A DNA stretch of 64,000 bases, from the NCBI RefSeq assembly GCF_016820535.1, contig NZ_JADHDY010000004.1, positions 248,001 through 312,000 on the forward strand. The letters run 5' to 3'. The notes beneath the pieces were generated by a model. It saw only the letters and a list, made by a program, of their open reading frames with translations, ran no database searches and was not told where the DNA came from. This DNA comes from Sporosarcina beigongshangi. GTDB lineage: Bacteria > Actinomycetota > Actinomycetes > Actinomycetales > Micrococcaceae. Below, piece after piece: positions 35,571-43,336 of the stretch (within the stretch, counting starts at the first letter, position 1; every line of letters starts with the position of its first letter). Made by a program: the position numbers and the translations under genes.

Positions 35571-35642
35571 GCCTCTGTAGTCCAATGGATAAGACGGCCC
35601 TCTCCTAAAGGGCAAATCCGGGTTCGATCCCCGGCGGGGGCA
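35571..35642 (+). tRNA. tRNA-Arg (anticodon CCT)
   Basis: A complete cloverleaf: acceptor GCCTCTG/CGGGGGC, D arm with TAGTCCAATGGATAA, anticodon stem GCCCT/AGGGC around loop CTCCTAA (anticodon CCT at 35604-35606, reading AGG), and T arm CCGGGTTCGATCCCCGG. CCA is not encoded; position 35642 is the discriminator A. A short TTTTT follows at 35644. No duplicated 3' end was seen nearby that would suggest use as an integration site. Confidence 0.95.
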
Positions 35643-35692
35643 CTTTTTATGCCTGCATTCCGAGGGCCTCCTGCACCACCTTCCCATCAATC

Positions 35693-35748
35693 CAACGCTC
35701 TATCAGCGTCCGGGCCAATCCGGACAACGCTCTATCAGCGTCCGGGCC
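35693..35748 (+). repeat. 32-bp tandem repeat array B (two units)
   Basis: CAACGCTCTATCAGCGTCCG (continuing GGCC) occurs at 35693-35716 and 35725-35748, exactly 32 bases apart. Reverse-strand core: CTGATAGAGCGTTG. Related to array A (5127) and, in its core, to the arrays at 40461, 47966, 51306 and 52429. It lies between tRNA-Arg and an EamA transporter gene. Confidence 0.85.
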
Positions 35749-35778
35749 GGCTGGTGCTGTCGAGAAAGGGGACCTTCC

Positions 35779-36687
35779 GTGGATTCCGCTCCTCCCGCCG
35801 CCCAATCCCATTCCACCCGCGGTGTGGCAGTGATGATCATCGGCGCGGTCCTCTTCGCCGCGATCTTCCTGATTGCGGGGCTGCTGACCGCGTGGGGTCC
35901 CGAGGAAATCTTCGGCTGGCGCGTGGTGCTGACGCTGCTGACCCTGGCCTGCATCCTGCCGTTCCTGCCTGCTGCCCGCCGCGAGTCGAAGACCCTCCTG
36001 CTCCGGGTCCGACGGCGCCCGTCCCTCCTTTTGCCCGGGGTGCTTGCGGCCGGAATTGTGGGCCTGCAACTGTGGCTGTTCATGTGGGCGCCTGTCAACA
36101 ACATGGCACTGGCTGTGTCCTTCGGCTATTTCCTGCTGCCCCTGACCATGGTGCTGGCCGGGCGGATATTCTTTGCCGACAGGCTCAGCCCGCTGCGCAA
36201 ATGGGCCGTGGCAGCCGCCGCAGTGGGCGTGGCCCACCAGGCATTCTCCGCCGGCGGCTTGGACTGGCCCACGCTGCTGGTCTGCCTGGGTTATCCCGTG
36301 TACTTTGTCCTGCGCCGCCACTTCCGCTTCGACAACCTCCCCGCCTTTGCCGCCGAACTGCTGTTCCTGCTGCCCGCGGGCGTGTTCTTCATTCTCACCG
36401 GCCCGCACGGTCCCGGAGCCGGGGGCGGCACCGACGGCATCTGGGCCGCGTGGTCCATCGGGATCCTGGGCGGCGTGGCCATGGTGTTGTACCTGCTGGC
36501 CAGCAAGTGGTTGTCGCTGTCCCTTTTTGGACTGCTGGGCTACGTGGAGCCGGTTTTGTTGGTGGGTGTCTCCGTCGTCCTGGGCGAGACCCTGGGCTGG
36601 TCCGCCCTCCTCACCTACGCCCCCATCCTGCTGGCGTTGCTGTTCCTTTCGATCGACGGCCGTCGGCCCGCCCTCCCGAACGGCTGA
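35779..36687 (+). CDS. EamA/RhaT-type drug/metabolite transporter
   Basis: A 302-residue, 10-helix DMT-superfamily permease (GVAVMIIGAVLFAAIFLIAGLL; WAPVNNMALAVSFGYFLLPLTMVLAGRIFF; SLFGLLGYVEPVLLVGVSVVLGETL). The RarD-like signature WAPVNN...LAVSFGYFLLPL suggests the RarD branch. GTG 35779 follows AAAGGGGA. Single gene between the repeat array and a hypothetical gene; substrate unknown. Confidence 0.8.
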   Translation: MDSAPPAAQSHSTRGVAVMIIGAVLFAAIFLIAGLLTAWGPEEIFGWRVVLTLLTLACILPFLPAARRESKTLLLRVRRRPSLLLPGVLAAGIVGLQLWLFMWAPVNNMALAVSFGYFLLPLTMVLAGRIFFADRLSPLRKWAVAAAAVGVAHQAFSAGGLDWPTLLVCLGYPVYFVLRRHFRFDNLPAFAAELLFLLPAGVFFILTGPHGPGAGGGTDGIWAAWSIGILGGVAMVLYLLASKWLSLSLFGLLGYVEPVLLVGVSVVLGETLGWSALLTYAPILLALLFLSIDGRRPALPNG

Positions 36688-36728
36688 CTCCACTTCCGCC
36701 GCCGGGTCAGTGGACTAGAATCCTGCCC

Positions 36729-37223
36729 ATGGACATCGTCGGCTTGAACCTCTCCTTCCCCATCGATGAGGACGGCTTCATCGCCTTGGTCTGCCCCGAT
36801 TCCTACACGGGATTCATCGACGAAGACTGGACAATGGGCCAGCTCATGGACCGGTTTGTCGAGCAGATGAACCTCGGCCGTGCCTTCATTGCCTACCCTG
36901 GCCCCGATGCAGCCGACGAGCACTTCTCGCTGGTCAGTGGCCGGGACGGCAGCCGTGTTGTGCGTGAAGCCGGCGGCACCGTCACGGTTGGCGAGGCCGG
37001 CTTGGTGTTGTCGAGCTACACACAGCTGACCATGGCTGCCCAATTTGAGGACGAAGCGGCCGCCGGCTCGAACAACAGCCTACGCCTGCCCTGCGCTCCT
37101 GGAACTTACCGGGTCGCCTTGCGCGAGCTCGACGGCGCTGGGCCGGCCTTTGAGCTGGAGCTCCGGCCGGACGATGCTCCCGAAATGGTGCCCCACACGG
37201 CTGTCCCATGGTTTGAGGTGTAA
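36729..37223 (+). CDS. Hypothetical 164-aa protein
   Basis: Not recognised. Soluble, acidic, rich in beta-strand-forming residues; it begins MDIVGLNLSFPIDEDGFIAL and ends VPHTAVPWFEV. No cysteine pair, signal peptide or membrane helix. High third-position GC supports coding. It starts 42 bases after the EamA gene on the same strand and may be co-transcribed. Confidence 0.65.
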   Translation: MDIVGLNLSFPIDEDGFIALVCPDSYTGFIDEDWTMGQLMDRFVEQMNLGRAFIAYPGPDAADEHFSLVSGRDGSRVVREAGGTVTVGEAGLVLSSYTQLTMAAQFEDEAAAGSNNSLRLPCAPGTYRVALRELDGAGPAFELELRPDDAPEMVPHTAVPWFEV

Positions 37224-37243
37224 TTCCCCGTTGGCGGCCCGGC

Positions 37244-38008
37244 TCAGCCGCGGGGCCTCATGAGCGGCGGGTTCAGCACGGCCCGGACCGGCCCGCCGGC
37301 AACGATGCGGGATTCGGGGGCCAGCCGAAACAGCGCAGCGGGGCGCCCGGCCTCCCCAGCGCTCATGGTTCCCGTGTCCTCCAGAAACCCCGGCGTGCCG
37401 GTGGCCTTGCGGTGGAAGTTTCGGGGGTCCAGCCGGGTGCCCCACACGGCCTCGTAAACCGTCCGCAGCTGGGCGATGGTGAACTCCTCGCCGCAGAATG
37501 CCGCACCGAGGGGCGAGTATTCCAGTTTCGACCGGGCCCGTTCCACGGCGTCGGAAACGATCTGCCTGTGGTCAAATGCCAGGTCCAGTTCCCCGTCCAG
37601 CACGCCGCTGACAGGGTGCCAACCGGCATGGGCGGCATCGCTGCCGGCCGCCAGCACGGGAAAGTTCGGCGCCAGCAACAGGTGCGCCACGGTCAACACG
37701 TCACCGCGCGGATCCCTGCCTGCGGGACCGTAGCTTTGCAGCTGCTCCAGGTGTCCGGGCAGCCGGGCCACGCCTGCTTCCTCGGCCAGCTCCCTGGCGG
37801 CGGCCCCCATCAGGTCCTCCCCCGGCAGCACAAACCCGCCCGGCAGGGCAAGGCCCCCCTTGAACGGTTCGATCAACCGGTTGATGAGCAGCACGCGAAG
37901 CTCCCCACCGCCCACGGTGAGGGCAACGACGTCGACCGTCACAGGAAAGCGCGCGGGACGGAGGTGGGCATGGGCAGCGGGATCCGCATGGACGTGGGTA
38001 GGGGCCAT
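37244..38008 (-). CDS. NrtR-like regulator (NUDIX domain plus winged helix)
   Basis: A 254-residue protein with an N-terminal ADP-ribose-pyrophosphatase-like NUDIX domain (FPVTVDVVALTVGGGELRVLL; box GGFVLPGEDLMGAAARELAEEAGV, intact) and a C-terminal winged helix (EFTIAQLRTVYEAVWGTRLDPRNFHRKA). This is the NrtR architecture, in which ADP-ribose relieves repression of NAD-metabolism genes. Twin 21-base dyads lie in the divergent promoter region. The facing operon contains a NAD-kinase-like gene, which fits. An intact NUDIX box means enzymatic activity may persist. Confidence 0.85.
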   Translation of the reverse strand: MAPTHVHADPAAHAHLRPARFPVTVDVVALTVGGGELRVLLINRLIEPFKGGLALPGGFVLPGEDLMGAAARELAEEAGVARLPGHLEQLQSYGPAGRDPRGDVLTVAHLLLAPNFPVLAAGSDAAHAGWHPVSGVLDGELDLAFDHRQIVSDAVERARSKLEYSPLGAAFCGEEFTIAQLRTVYEAVWGTRLDPRNFHRKATGTPGFLEDTGTMSAGEAGRPAALFRLAPESRIVAGGPVRAVLNPPLMRPRG

Positions 38009-38025
38009 GCAGCCAGCCTAGACAC

Positions 38026-38091
38026 TTATCGTCAAGTTGACAATAAAGAAATGCGCCGCCTATGCTTCAGTTATCGTCATAATGACGATAA
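38026..38091. promoter_or_regulatory. Twin NrtR-type operators
   Basis: Site 1 (38026-38046) is TTATCGTCA-AGT-TGACAATAA, site 2 (38071-38091) is TTATCGTCA-TAA-TGACGATAA; site 2 is a perfect 21-base palindrome and site 1 has one mismatched pair. Centres are 45 bases apart. They lie between the NrtR-like gene and the SPFH gene, site 2 being 19 bases before the SPFH ATG. Very strong operator candidates. Confidence 0.85.
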
Positions 38092-38110
38092 CAATTTAGA
38101 GGAGAACACC

Positions 38111-39121
38111 ATGGCCACGATCAAGCGCTTCCCCTGGATCAACCACTTCCTGGGCAGCCCCACGGGATACATCGTGCACCTGCAGAAGGGAAAGCTCAGC
38201 CACGAAGGCGTGGGGCAGGCGTTCTGGTTCCGCCCGGCCTCTTCCGTCCTGAGCGAGGTGCCAGTGGATGACCAGGAACTGCCCATCATGTTCCACGCCA
38301 TCACCCGCGACCACCAGGACGTCAGCGTGCAGGCCAACGTCACCTACCGGTTCAGCGATCCGGTCTCGGTGGCCGGCCGCCTCGATTTCGCGCTCAAGCC
38401 GGGCGGCGCCGGGACGACGGCCGGGCGCGAGCAGGTGGCCACCATCATTGGCCAGCTGTGCCAGAGCCACGCGATCGACCAGATTGCCGCGACAACCCTC
38501 GCCCAGTCGCTGGAACGCGGCGTCAGCGAACTGCGCGGCCTGCTGACCGGAGCGCTCCAGGCCGACGCCCGGCTGCAGTCGACGGGCATTGAGGTCCTGG
38601 GCGTGCAGGTCCTGGCCGTGAGGCCGGAGTCGGAGGTGGAGCGGGCGCTGCAGACGCCGGTCCGTGAACAGCTCCAAGCCGAGGCAGACCGTGCAACCTA
38701 TGAGCGCCGGGCACTGGCTGTGGAAAGGGAGCGGACCATTTCGGAGAACGAGATGGCCAGCAAGATCGAGCTGGCAACCCGCCGCGAACAGCTGGTGTCG
38801 CAGGAAGGAAACAACGCCCGGCGCGAAGCTGAGGAACAGTCGGCTGCGGCGCTCATCCGGGCCCAGGCCGAAGCGGAACGCCAGGGCATCGGCGCCACGG
38901 CCGAGGCCAACCAGCTCAAGCTGGTCGGTGAAGCAGCTGCCGCCCGCGAAGCCGCCACCATGGCCGTTTACAAGGACATGGACCAGGCCACCTTGCTGGC
39001 CCTCGCCTTCCGCGAAGCCGCCGCCTCGCTGCCCAACATCAACAACCTGACCATCACCCCTGACCTGCTCAGCGGCGCACTGGCAGGATTGTTCCCGACA
39101 ACCACCCCGGCCGGGAAGTAG
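38111..39121 (+). CDS. SPFH/stomatin-like protein
   Basis: A 336-residue SPFH (band 7) protein: FLGSPTGYIVHLQKGKLSHEGVGQAFWF, SVQANVTYRFSDPVSVAGRLDF, then SLERGVSELRGLLTGAL and IEVLGVQVLAVRPESEVERAL, followed by a long charged coiled coil (about residues 180-290, rich in RREAEEQSAAALIRAQAEAE-type sequence). No N-terminal membrane helix. The ATG follows GAGGAGA. It is first in an operon with a NAD-kinase-like gene and faces the NrtR-like regulator. SPFH proteins form oligomeric membrane scaffolds; the link to NAD metabolism is unexplained. Confidence 0.85.
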   Translation: MATIKRFPWINHFLGSPTGYIVHLQKGKLSHEGVGQAFWFRPASSVLSEVPVDDQELPIMFHAITRDHQDVSVQANVTYRFSDPVSVAGRLDFALKPGGAGTTAGREQVATIIGQLCQSHAIDQIAATTLAQSLERGVSELRGLLTGALQADARLQSTGIEVLGVQVLAVRPESEVERALQTPVREQLQAEADRATYERRALAVERERTISENEMASKIELATRREQLVSQEGNNARREAEEQSAAALIRAQAEAERQGIGATAEANQLKLVGEAAAAREAATMAVYKDMDQATLLALAFREAAASLPNINNLTITPDLLSGALAGLFPTTTPAGK

Positions 39122-39179
39122 CCTCGGAAGGAATGGACCCCGAAGCACCCCCGCCAGACCCCACCCGAAAGGCAGCACC

Positions 39180-40058
39180 ATGGGCACTCCCCGACTCGTG
39201 ATCGTCCACCGGCGCACCGAATTCCAGGAACTCCTGGACCGCCACGCCACCGCCGGCCAGGCTGAATTCTTCCTCCGCACCCGCGGCCGCTCCCTGGCAC
39301 CCGTGCAGGAACAGCACGAGGTCATTGCGGCCGCCTTGGCCCGCGTGCGCGCAGCGGTTCCGGACGGCTGGCGAAGCGCCGAGGTGGAGCGCGGGGACCT
39401 GAGCCGGTTCATGTTCACCGCCGACGACGTGGTCGCAGTCGTGGGCCAGGACGGCCTCGTGGCCAACACGGCCAAGTACCTCAACAGCCAACCGGTCTTG
39501 GGCATCAACCCGGACTCCGCAAACAACCCGGGCATCCTGGTCCGCCACTCCCCCGACGCGGCCGCCGCGCTCCTGGCCCGCGGGGCGTTCCGCTGCAGCG
39601 AGCTGGCCATGGTCACGGCCCGGCTCGACGACGGCCAGGAACTCTCCGCGCTCAACGAGATCTTCGTGGGACACCCCTCCCACCAATCCGCCCGCTATCA
39701 AATTACGACGCCGGACGGCCGGGTTGAGGGGCAATCGTCCTCCGGACTGATTGTCTCCACCGGGACGGGCGCCACCGGCTGGTGCGCGTCGATCGCCCTC
39801 GAGCGCGGCGGCCGTGCACTGCCGGCACCGACCGAACCACGGCTGGCCTGGTTTGTCCGCGAGGCCTGGCCGTCACTGGCGACGGGGGCATCCTTGACCG
39901 AAGGCCTGCTGGAAGCCGGGGAGCCGTTGCGGATCACGGTGGCGTCCGACCAGCTCGTCGTCTTTGGCGACGGCATGGAGAGCGACCGCCTGGCGGCGTC
40001 GTGGGGGCAGGAACTCAGCATCGAGCTGGCAGGCCGGCCGCTGCGGCTGGCACAGTAG
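39180..40058 (+). CDS. NAD-kinase-like protein
   Basis: A 292-residue protein of the NAD(H)/diacylglycerol kinase fold. Motifs are recognisable but altered: GGDG appears as VVGQDGLVANTAKYL, the NE motif is kept in LNEIFVG, and the Gly/Thr-rich loop is GLIVSTGTGATGW. This is not the housekeeping NadK in appearance. It lies 58 bases after the SPFH gene behind GAAAGG, in an operon facing an NrtR-type regulator, so a role in NAD(P) or a NAD derivative is likely. Activity cannot be assumed given the GGDG change. Confidence 0.7.
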   Translation: MGTPRLVIVHRRTEFQELLDRHATAGQAEFFLRTRGRSLAPVQEQHEVIAAALARVRAAVPDGWRSAEVERGDLSRFMFTADDVVAVVGQDGLVANTAKYLNSQPVLGINPDSANNPGILVRHSPDAAAALLARGAFRCSELAMVTARLDDGQELSALNEIFVGHPSHQSARYQITTPDGRVEGQSSSGLIVSTGTGATGWCASIALERGGRALPAPTEPRLAWFVREAWPSLATGASLTEGLLEAGEPLRITVASDQLVVFGDGMESDRLAASWGQELSIELAGRPLRLAQ

Positions 40059-40111
40059 CGGCCCGGCCCGCCCTGACGCCGGAGCCCTCGCATACAGGAG
40101 ATGATTGATCC

Positions 40112-40447
40112 ATGAGCATCGCAAAGACCGCCATCCTTTTCGCACTGGCAGCAGTGGCCGAGATCGGCGGTGCCTGGCTCATCTGGCAGGCTGTTCGCGA
40201 AGGAAAGGCGTGGTGGTGGGCGGGACTGGGCATCGTGGCGCTTGGAGCCTACGGCTTCATTGCGGCCATGCAGGCCGACGCCAACTTTGGCCGGGTTCTG
40301 GCCGCTTATGGAGGCGTGTTCATTGCCGGCTCCCTGGTCTGGGGCATGATCTTCGACAAATTCACCCCCGACCGCTGGGACATCATCGGCGCACTCGTGG
40401 CCCTGGCCGGCGTCAGCATCATCATGTTTGCCCCGCGGGCGGCCTGA
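40112..40447 (+). CDS. YnfA family (UPF0060) membrane protein
   Basis: A 111-residue, four-helix small membrane protein: [46 protein letters not shown] and [22 protein letters not shown], matching UPF0060, related in fold to SMR efflux proteins. It follows the NAD-kinase-like gene by 53 bases. Function unproven; some homologues raise multidrug tolerance. Confidence 0.9.
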   Translation: MSIAKTAILFALAAVAEIGGAWLIWQAVREGKAWWWAGLGIVALGAYGFIAAMQADANFGRVLAAYGGVFIAGSLVWGMIFDKFTPDRWDIIGALVALAGVSIIMFAPRAA

Positions 40448-40460
40448 ACGGCACCCTCCC

Positions 40461-40547
40461 CACGGACGCTATCGCAGCAATGGCGCCTTTTTCACGGACG
40501 CTATCGCAGCAATGGCGCCTTTTTCACCGACGCTAGTGCATCGATCG
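40461..40547 (+). repeat. 32-bp tandem repeat array C (2.5 units)
   Basis: CACGGACGCTATCGCAGCAA (continuing TGGCGCCTTTTT) starts at 40461 and 40493, with a degenerate third unit at 40525, all 32 bases apart. Reverse-strand core: GCGATAGCGTCCGTGAAAAA, close to the unit of array E (CTGATGCGGCGTCGGGTGAAA). It begins 14 bases after the YnfA stop and borders a decayed gene pair. Confidence 0.88.
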
Positions 40548-40826
40548 CTGAATGCGGGCTGCCCATGGCTCACCCGCAGCCGGCAACTCAAGGATCCCCA
40601 TTGGACAGCGGCCCTGGTAGGGATCACCAACTACGTCGAGAGACAACTTGACCTGGCGGCACCGGCTTGGACCCGACGCATCAGCCCTCTTAAAGAGGCC
40701 TGGCTGCCTGCCGAATCCTACCGAACCGTCCGAGCCCCAATGAAAGAACTCGTCGGGTCCGAAGCACCGCAGGAGTTCGCCGCCACAAACGTATTCATCC
40801 GCGTTCGAAGTCTGGTCACCGCATGA
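40548..40826 (+). pseudogene. Remnant of HTH/antitoxin-like partner gene
   Basis: An open stretch without a proper start; its end reads WTRRISPLKEAWLPAESYRTVRAPMKELVGSEAPQEFAATNVFIRVRSLVTA. The pattern PLxExWxP...FxxxNvFI resembles the C-terminus of XRE-type proteins encoded just before DUF6036 nucleotidyltransferase-like genes. The N-terminal HTH is missing and the sequence runs directly into repeat array C. Its TGA overlaps the next gene's ATG (ATGA), the usual coupling of such pairs. Family assignment from memory, moderate confidence. Confidence 0.5.
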
Positions 40827-41276
40827 GCGCCGGCGAGGTCACGGCCAAGGAAGTTCGGGCTCGGCTTCACGGGCTCGGCTTCACGGGCTCGGCCGCAGGC
40901 CCGCTGCACGGGGCATCCACGGCGACATCAAACTAGTCGGAGATGCGGCGTGGGTCCTGGAATGTCTCGGCAACCGCCCGACGCCAGATATCGACGCCGG
41001 CTACGCCAGCAAGTCCGACGTCAACACGATCGTGGCGGAAATGGCCGCGGAATACGACTTGGCTGGGAACTGGCTCAACTCCAATGCCACACCGTTCATC
41101 CCCGACAACGCCACTTGGGTGACCCTCGAACAAATTGATGGGCTGACTACCGATGCGGCCGACCTAGCCTTTGACAAGTACGGCGACCACTCCAGCCCAC
41201 ACGCAGCCAGCCGAGACAACTACCTCATCGTCGACGACGACGTTGCAACAACACTCGAGCCTGATTCCGGTCACTA
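40823..41276 (+). pseudogene. Frameshifted DUF6036 nucleotidyltransferase-like gene
   Basis: Starts ATG 40823 (MSAGEVTAKEVRARLHGLG) but hits a stop at 40936. A 14-base tandem duplication at 40856-40883 shifts the frame: deleting one copy joins the start to GIHGDIKLVGDAAWVLECLG, then RPTPDIDAGY and LAGNWLNSNATPFIPDNATW, which match the DUF6036 pattern (substrate-binding Gly/Ala region, DIDA metal motif, WLN..). The C-terminus after GLTTDAADLAF diverges from the family and ends early at 41276. Probably one half of a dead toxin-antitoxin-like pair. Confidence 0.6.
40856..40893 (+). repeat. 14-bp tandem duplication causing frameshift
   Basis: CGGGCTCGGCTTCA occurs at 40856-40869 and 40870-40883, followed by a partial third copy (CGGGCTCGGC, 40884-40893). 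Fourteen is not a multiple of three; removal of one copy restores the DUF6036 reading frame. Confidence 0.9.
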
Positions 41277-41647
41277 GTCTGCGGCATAGCTTGCAAGAGA
41301 CCGCCACGGCCAGGCTGCCCAACCATTGCCGGAATAGCGACAGGTGCAGGACAAGCCCCCGCATGGAACGCCGCGTCAACGCTTGAACACTTGATCCCAC
41401 AGAGCCAAGAGGTTCACCGGGCACGAAGTGGTACCGGAACCCACGCAAAACCATTCTCATGCGCCGTGGTCCCCGCCCAAAGGCATCTGGAATTCTGGAA
41501 GCTGTCTGGAGCTGCATCTTGGAGTGTAGTAAGCATGCCAAATGCAGCTTCAGACCCGCTGAGCGGCTCCGAACAGCATGTGCAGCTTGGGGCAGCATCC
41601 AAGGGCCGAAATTCCGTGGCGCCCGGGGCACAGATAGGATCGGAGGC
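41277..41647. other. Gene-free stretch with reduced GC
   Basis: About 370 bases between the decayed gene pair and the NUDIX gene. It is visibly less GC-rich than the surroundings. Frames are open in several directions but none has a ribosome binding site or recognisable motif. It may be further debris of the decayed locus. The NUDIX promoter must lie at its right end: TAGGAT at 41634-41639 is a -10 candidate. Confidence 0.5.
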
Positions 41648-42055
41648 GTGAAAAACGTCATCCACGTATCCGCAGTCTGCCTCTACGACCACGACGGCCG
41701 TCTCCTGACTGTCCGCAAGCAGGGAACCGGCAAGTTCATGCACCCCGGAGGGAAGCCCGAGCCCGGCGAAACGGCGGCCGAGGCCGGGTCCCGGGAGTTG
41801 GCCGAAGAGGTGGGCGTGGACGTCCCCGCGGAGGCACTGGACCTCATGGGGGTGTGGACCGGCACGGCCGCCAACGAATCCAACACCGACATCGAGGCCA
41901 CCGTCTTCACGGCCCCGGGGAGCTGGGATGCAGCCTCAGTGGTTCCGGCAGCCGAGATCGCGGAGCTGCGCTGGCTGGACCTTTCACAGGCAGCCGGCCA
42001 CAACGACCTCGCCCCTCTCCTGACAGAGTTCGTCCTCCCCCGCCTGAAGGCCTAG
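41648..42055 (+). CDS. NUDIX hydrolase
   Basis: A 135-residue NUDIX enzyme with an intact box GGKPEPGETAAEAGSRELAEEVG (positions ~37-59), after VIHVSAVCLYDHDGRLLTVRKQG. Substrate unknown; MutT-like or nucleotide-sugar hydrolysis possible. GTG 41648 lies close behind a TAGGAT -10 candidate and may be a leaderless start, though a GGAGG is also immediately upstream. Its stop overlaps the convergent M20 gene by four bases. Confidence 0.87.
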   Translation: MKNVIHVSAVCLYDHDGRLLTVRKQGTGKFMHPGGKPEPGETAAEAGSRELAEEVGVDVPAEALDLMGVWTGTAANESNTDIEATVFTAPGSWDAASVVPAAEIAELRWLDLSQAAGHNDLAPLLTEFVLPRLKA

Positions 42056-43242
42056 CCTTCCTGCGGGCCGAGGTGGCTCCACGCGAGCTGGGCGAGCGCC
42101 GCGGCCTGGTCGCCCAGGACGGCGTCGTCGAACAGCACGCGCGGGGAGTGGTTGAATTCGGCGGTGGCCGGGTCCACGCCGTCGGGCGAACAGTTGAGGA
42201 ACAGCAACGTCCCGGGGACTTCCGCCAGGACCAGTGAGAAGTCTTCGGAGCCCATCAACGCCGATTCCAAGAGGATTACGCGGTCCTTGCCGAACTGGCC
42301 GCGCAACACCTCGATGGAGTCGGCGACGCTGGCGGGGTCGTTGTTGGTCACCGGGTAGGTGGTCACGAATTCCACGTCGGCTGTGCAGCCGTGGGCCGCG
42401 GCAATGCCCTCGGCCAGCCGCTTGGATTCGGTGGCGATCTTGTCCGTGGATGCCCGGGACAGGGTGCGGACGGTGGCGCCCAACTTGGCCGAATCGGGGA
42501 TGACGTTCAGGCCTTCGCCGGCGGACAGCTGCGTCACGGAGAGGACAACCGGGTCAAAGGCATCGAATTTCCGGGTGGCCATGGTTTGCAGGGCCGTGCC
42601 GATTTCCAGCAGCGCCGGGACGGGGTCCGTGGCCGTGTGCGGCTGCGAACCGTGGCCGCCGGAGCCGTTGACGGTGATGTGCAGTTCGTTGGCGCCGGCC
42701 AGGATGGGGCCCGGCTTCGTCATGAAAACGCCTCTGGGCCCCGGACCGACATGGATGGCGTAGGCGGCAATCGGCAACTCACCGGTGGCGTCGAGGAGTC
42801 CCTCGCCGAGCATGACACCGGCACCGTTCCAGCCTTCTTCGCCGGGCTGGAACATGAAGATGACGTTGCCGGCAAGCTCGTCACGGCGGGCGGCCAGCAG
42901 CCGGGCGGCCCCGATGAGTCCGGCCGTGTGGAGGTCGTGCCCGCAGGCGTGCATGTACCCGTTGGTTGAGGCGTAGTCCAGGCCTGTCATTTCCTTTACA
43001 GGCAGGGCGTCCATGTCGCCGCGCAGCAGGACGGTGGGCCCGGGGGCGGCTCCGCGCAGCACCGCCACAACGGAGGTCGTGCCCTTGCCGAGCGTGATGT
43101 CCAGGTCCAGACCGTCGAGGGCGGCGAGCACCTTCTTCTGGGTCCGCGGCAGGTCCAGGCCAATCTCCGGATTCCGGTGAAGGTCCCGGCGGATCGCCAC
43201 CAGCTCCTCGAGGATCGCGGCCCCGGCATCAATGAACGACAT
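42052..43242 (-). CDS. M20-family amidohydrolase
   Basis: A 396-residue M20D metallohydrolase of the hippurate/N-acyl-amino-acid/IAA-amide hydrolase type: IRRDLHRNPEIGLDLPRT, VLLRGDMDALPVKE, ACGHDLHTAGLIGAARLL (metal Cys/His/Asp region), FMFQPGEEGWNGAG (catalytic Glu) and GSEDFSLVLAEVPGTLLFL. No signal peptide. It probably hydrolyses an N-acylated amino acid in the cytoplasm. Lies 94 bases after the ABC exporter gene on the same strand. Confidence 0.9.
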   Translation of the reverse strand: MSFIDAGAAILEELVAIRRDLHRNPEIGLDLPRTQKKVLAALDGLDLDITLGKGTTSVVAVLRGAAPGPTVLLRGDMDALPVKEMTGLDYASTNGYMHACGHDLHTAGLIGAARLLAARRDELAGNVIFMFQPGEEGWNGAGVMLGEGLLDATGELPIAAYAIHVGPGPRGVFMTKPGPILAGANELHITVNGSGGHGSQPHTATDPVPALLEIGTALQTMATRKFDAFDPVVLSVTQLSAGEGLNVIPDSAKLGATVRTLSRASTDKIATESKRLAEGIAAAHGCTADVEFVTTYPVTNNDPASVADSIEVLRGQFGKDRVILLESALMGSEDFSLVLAEVPGTLLFLNCSPDGVDPATAEFNHSPRVLFDDAVLGDQAAALAQLAWSHLGPQEG

Positions 43243-43336
43243 ATTTGACCTTTCTCACGGCATGGAATGACTCTTACCACTCCGAAGATACAGCCAATGG
43301 AGCCAGGGCGCCGCCATCCACGACGCCAGGAAAGAC

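Noticed and set aside
35571-41276. Possible integrated element starting at tRNA-Arg with decayed genes to 41.3 kb
   Set aside because: No integrase, no duplicated tRNA 3' end, and the genes between look like ordinary chromosomal ones.
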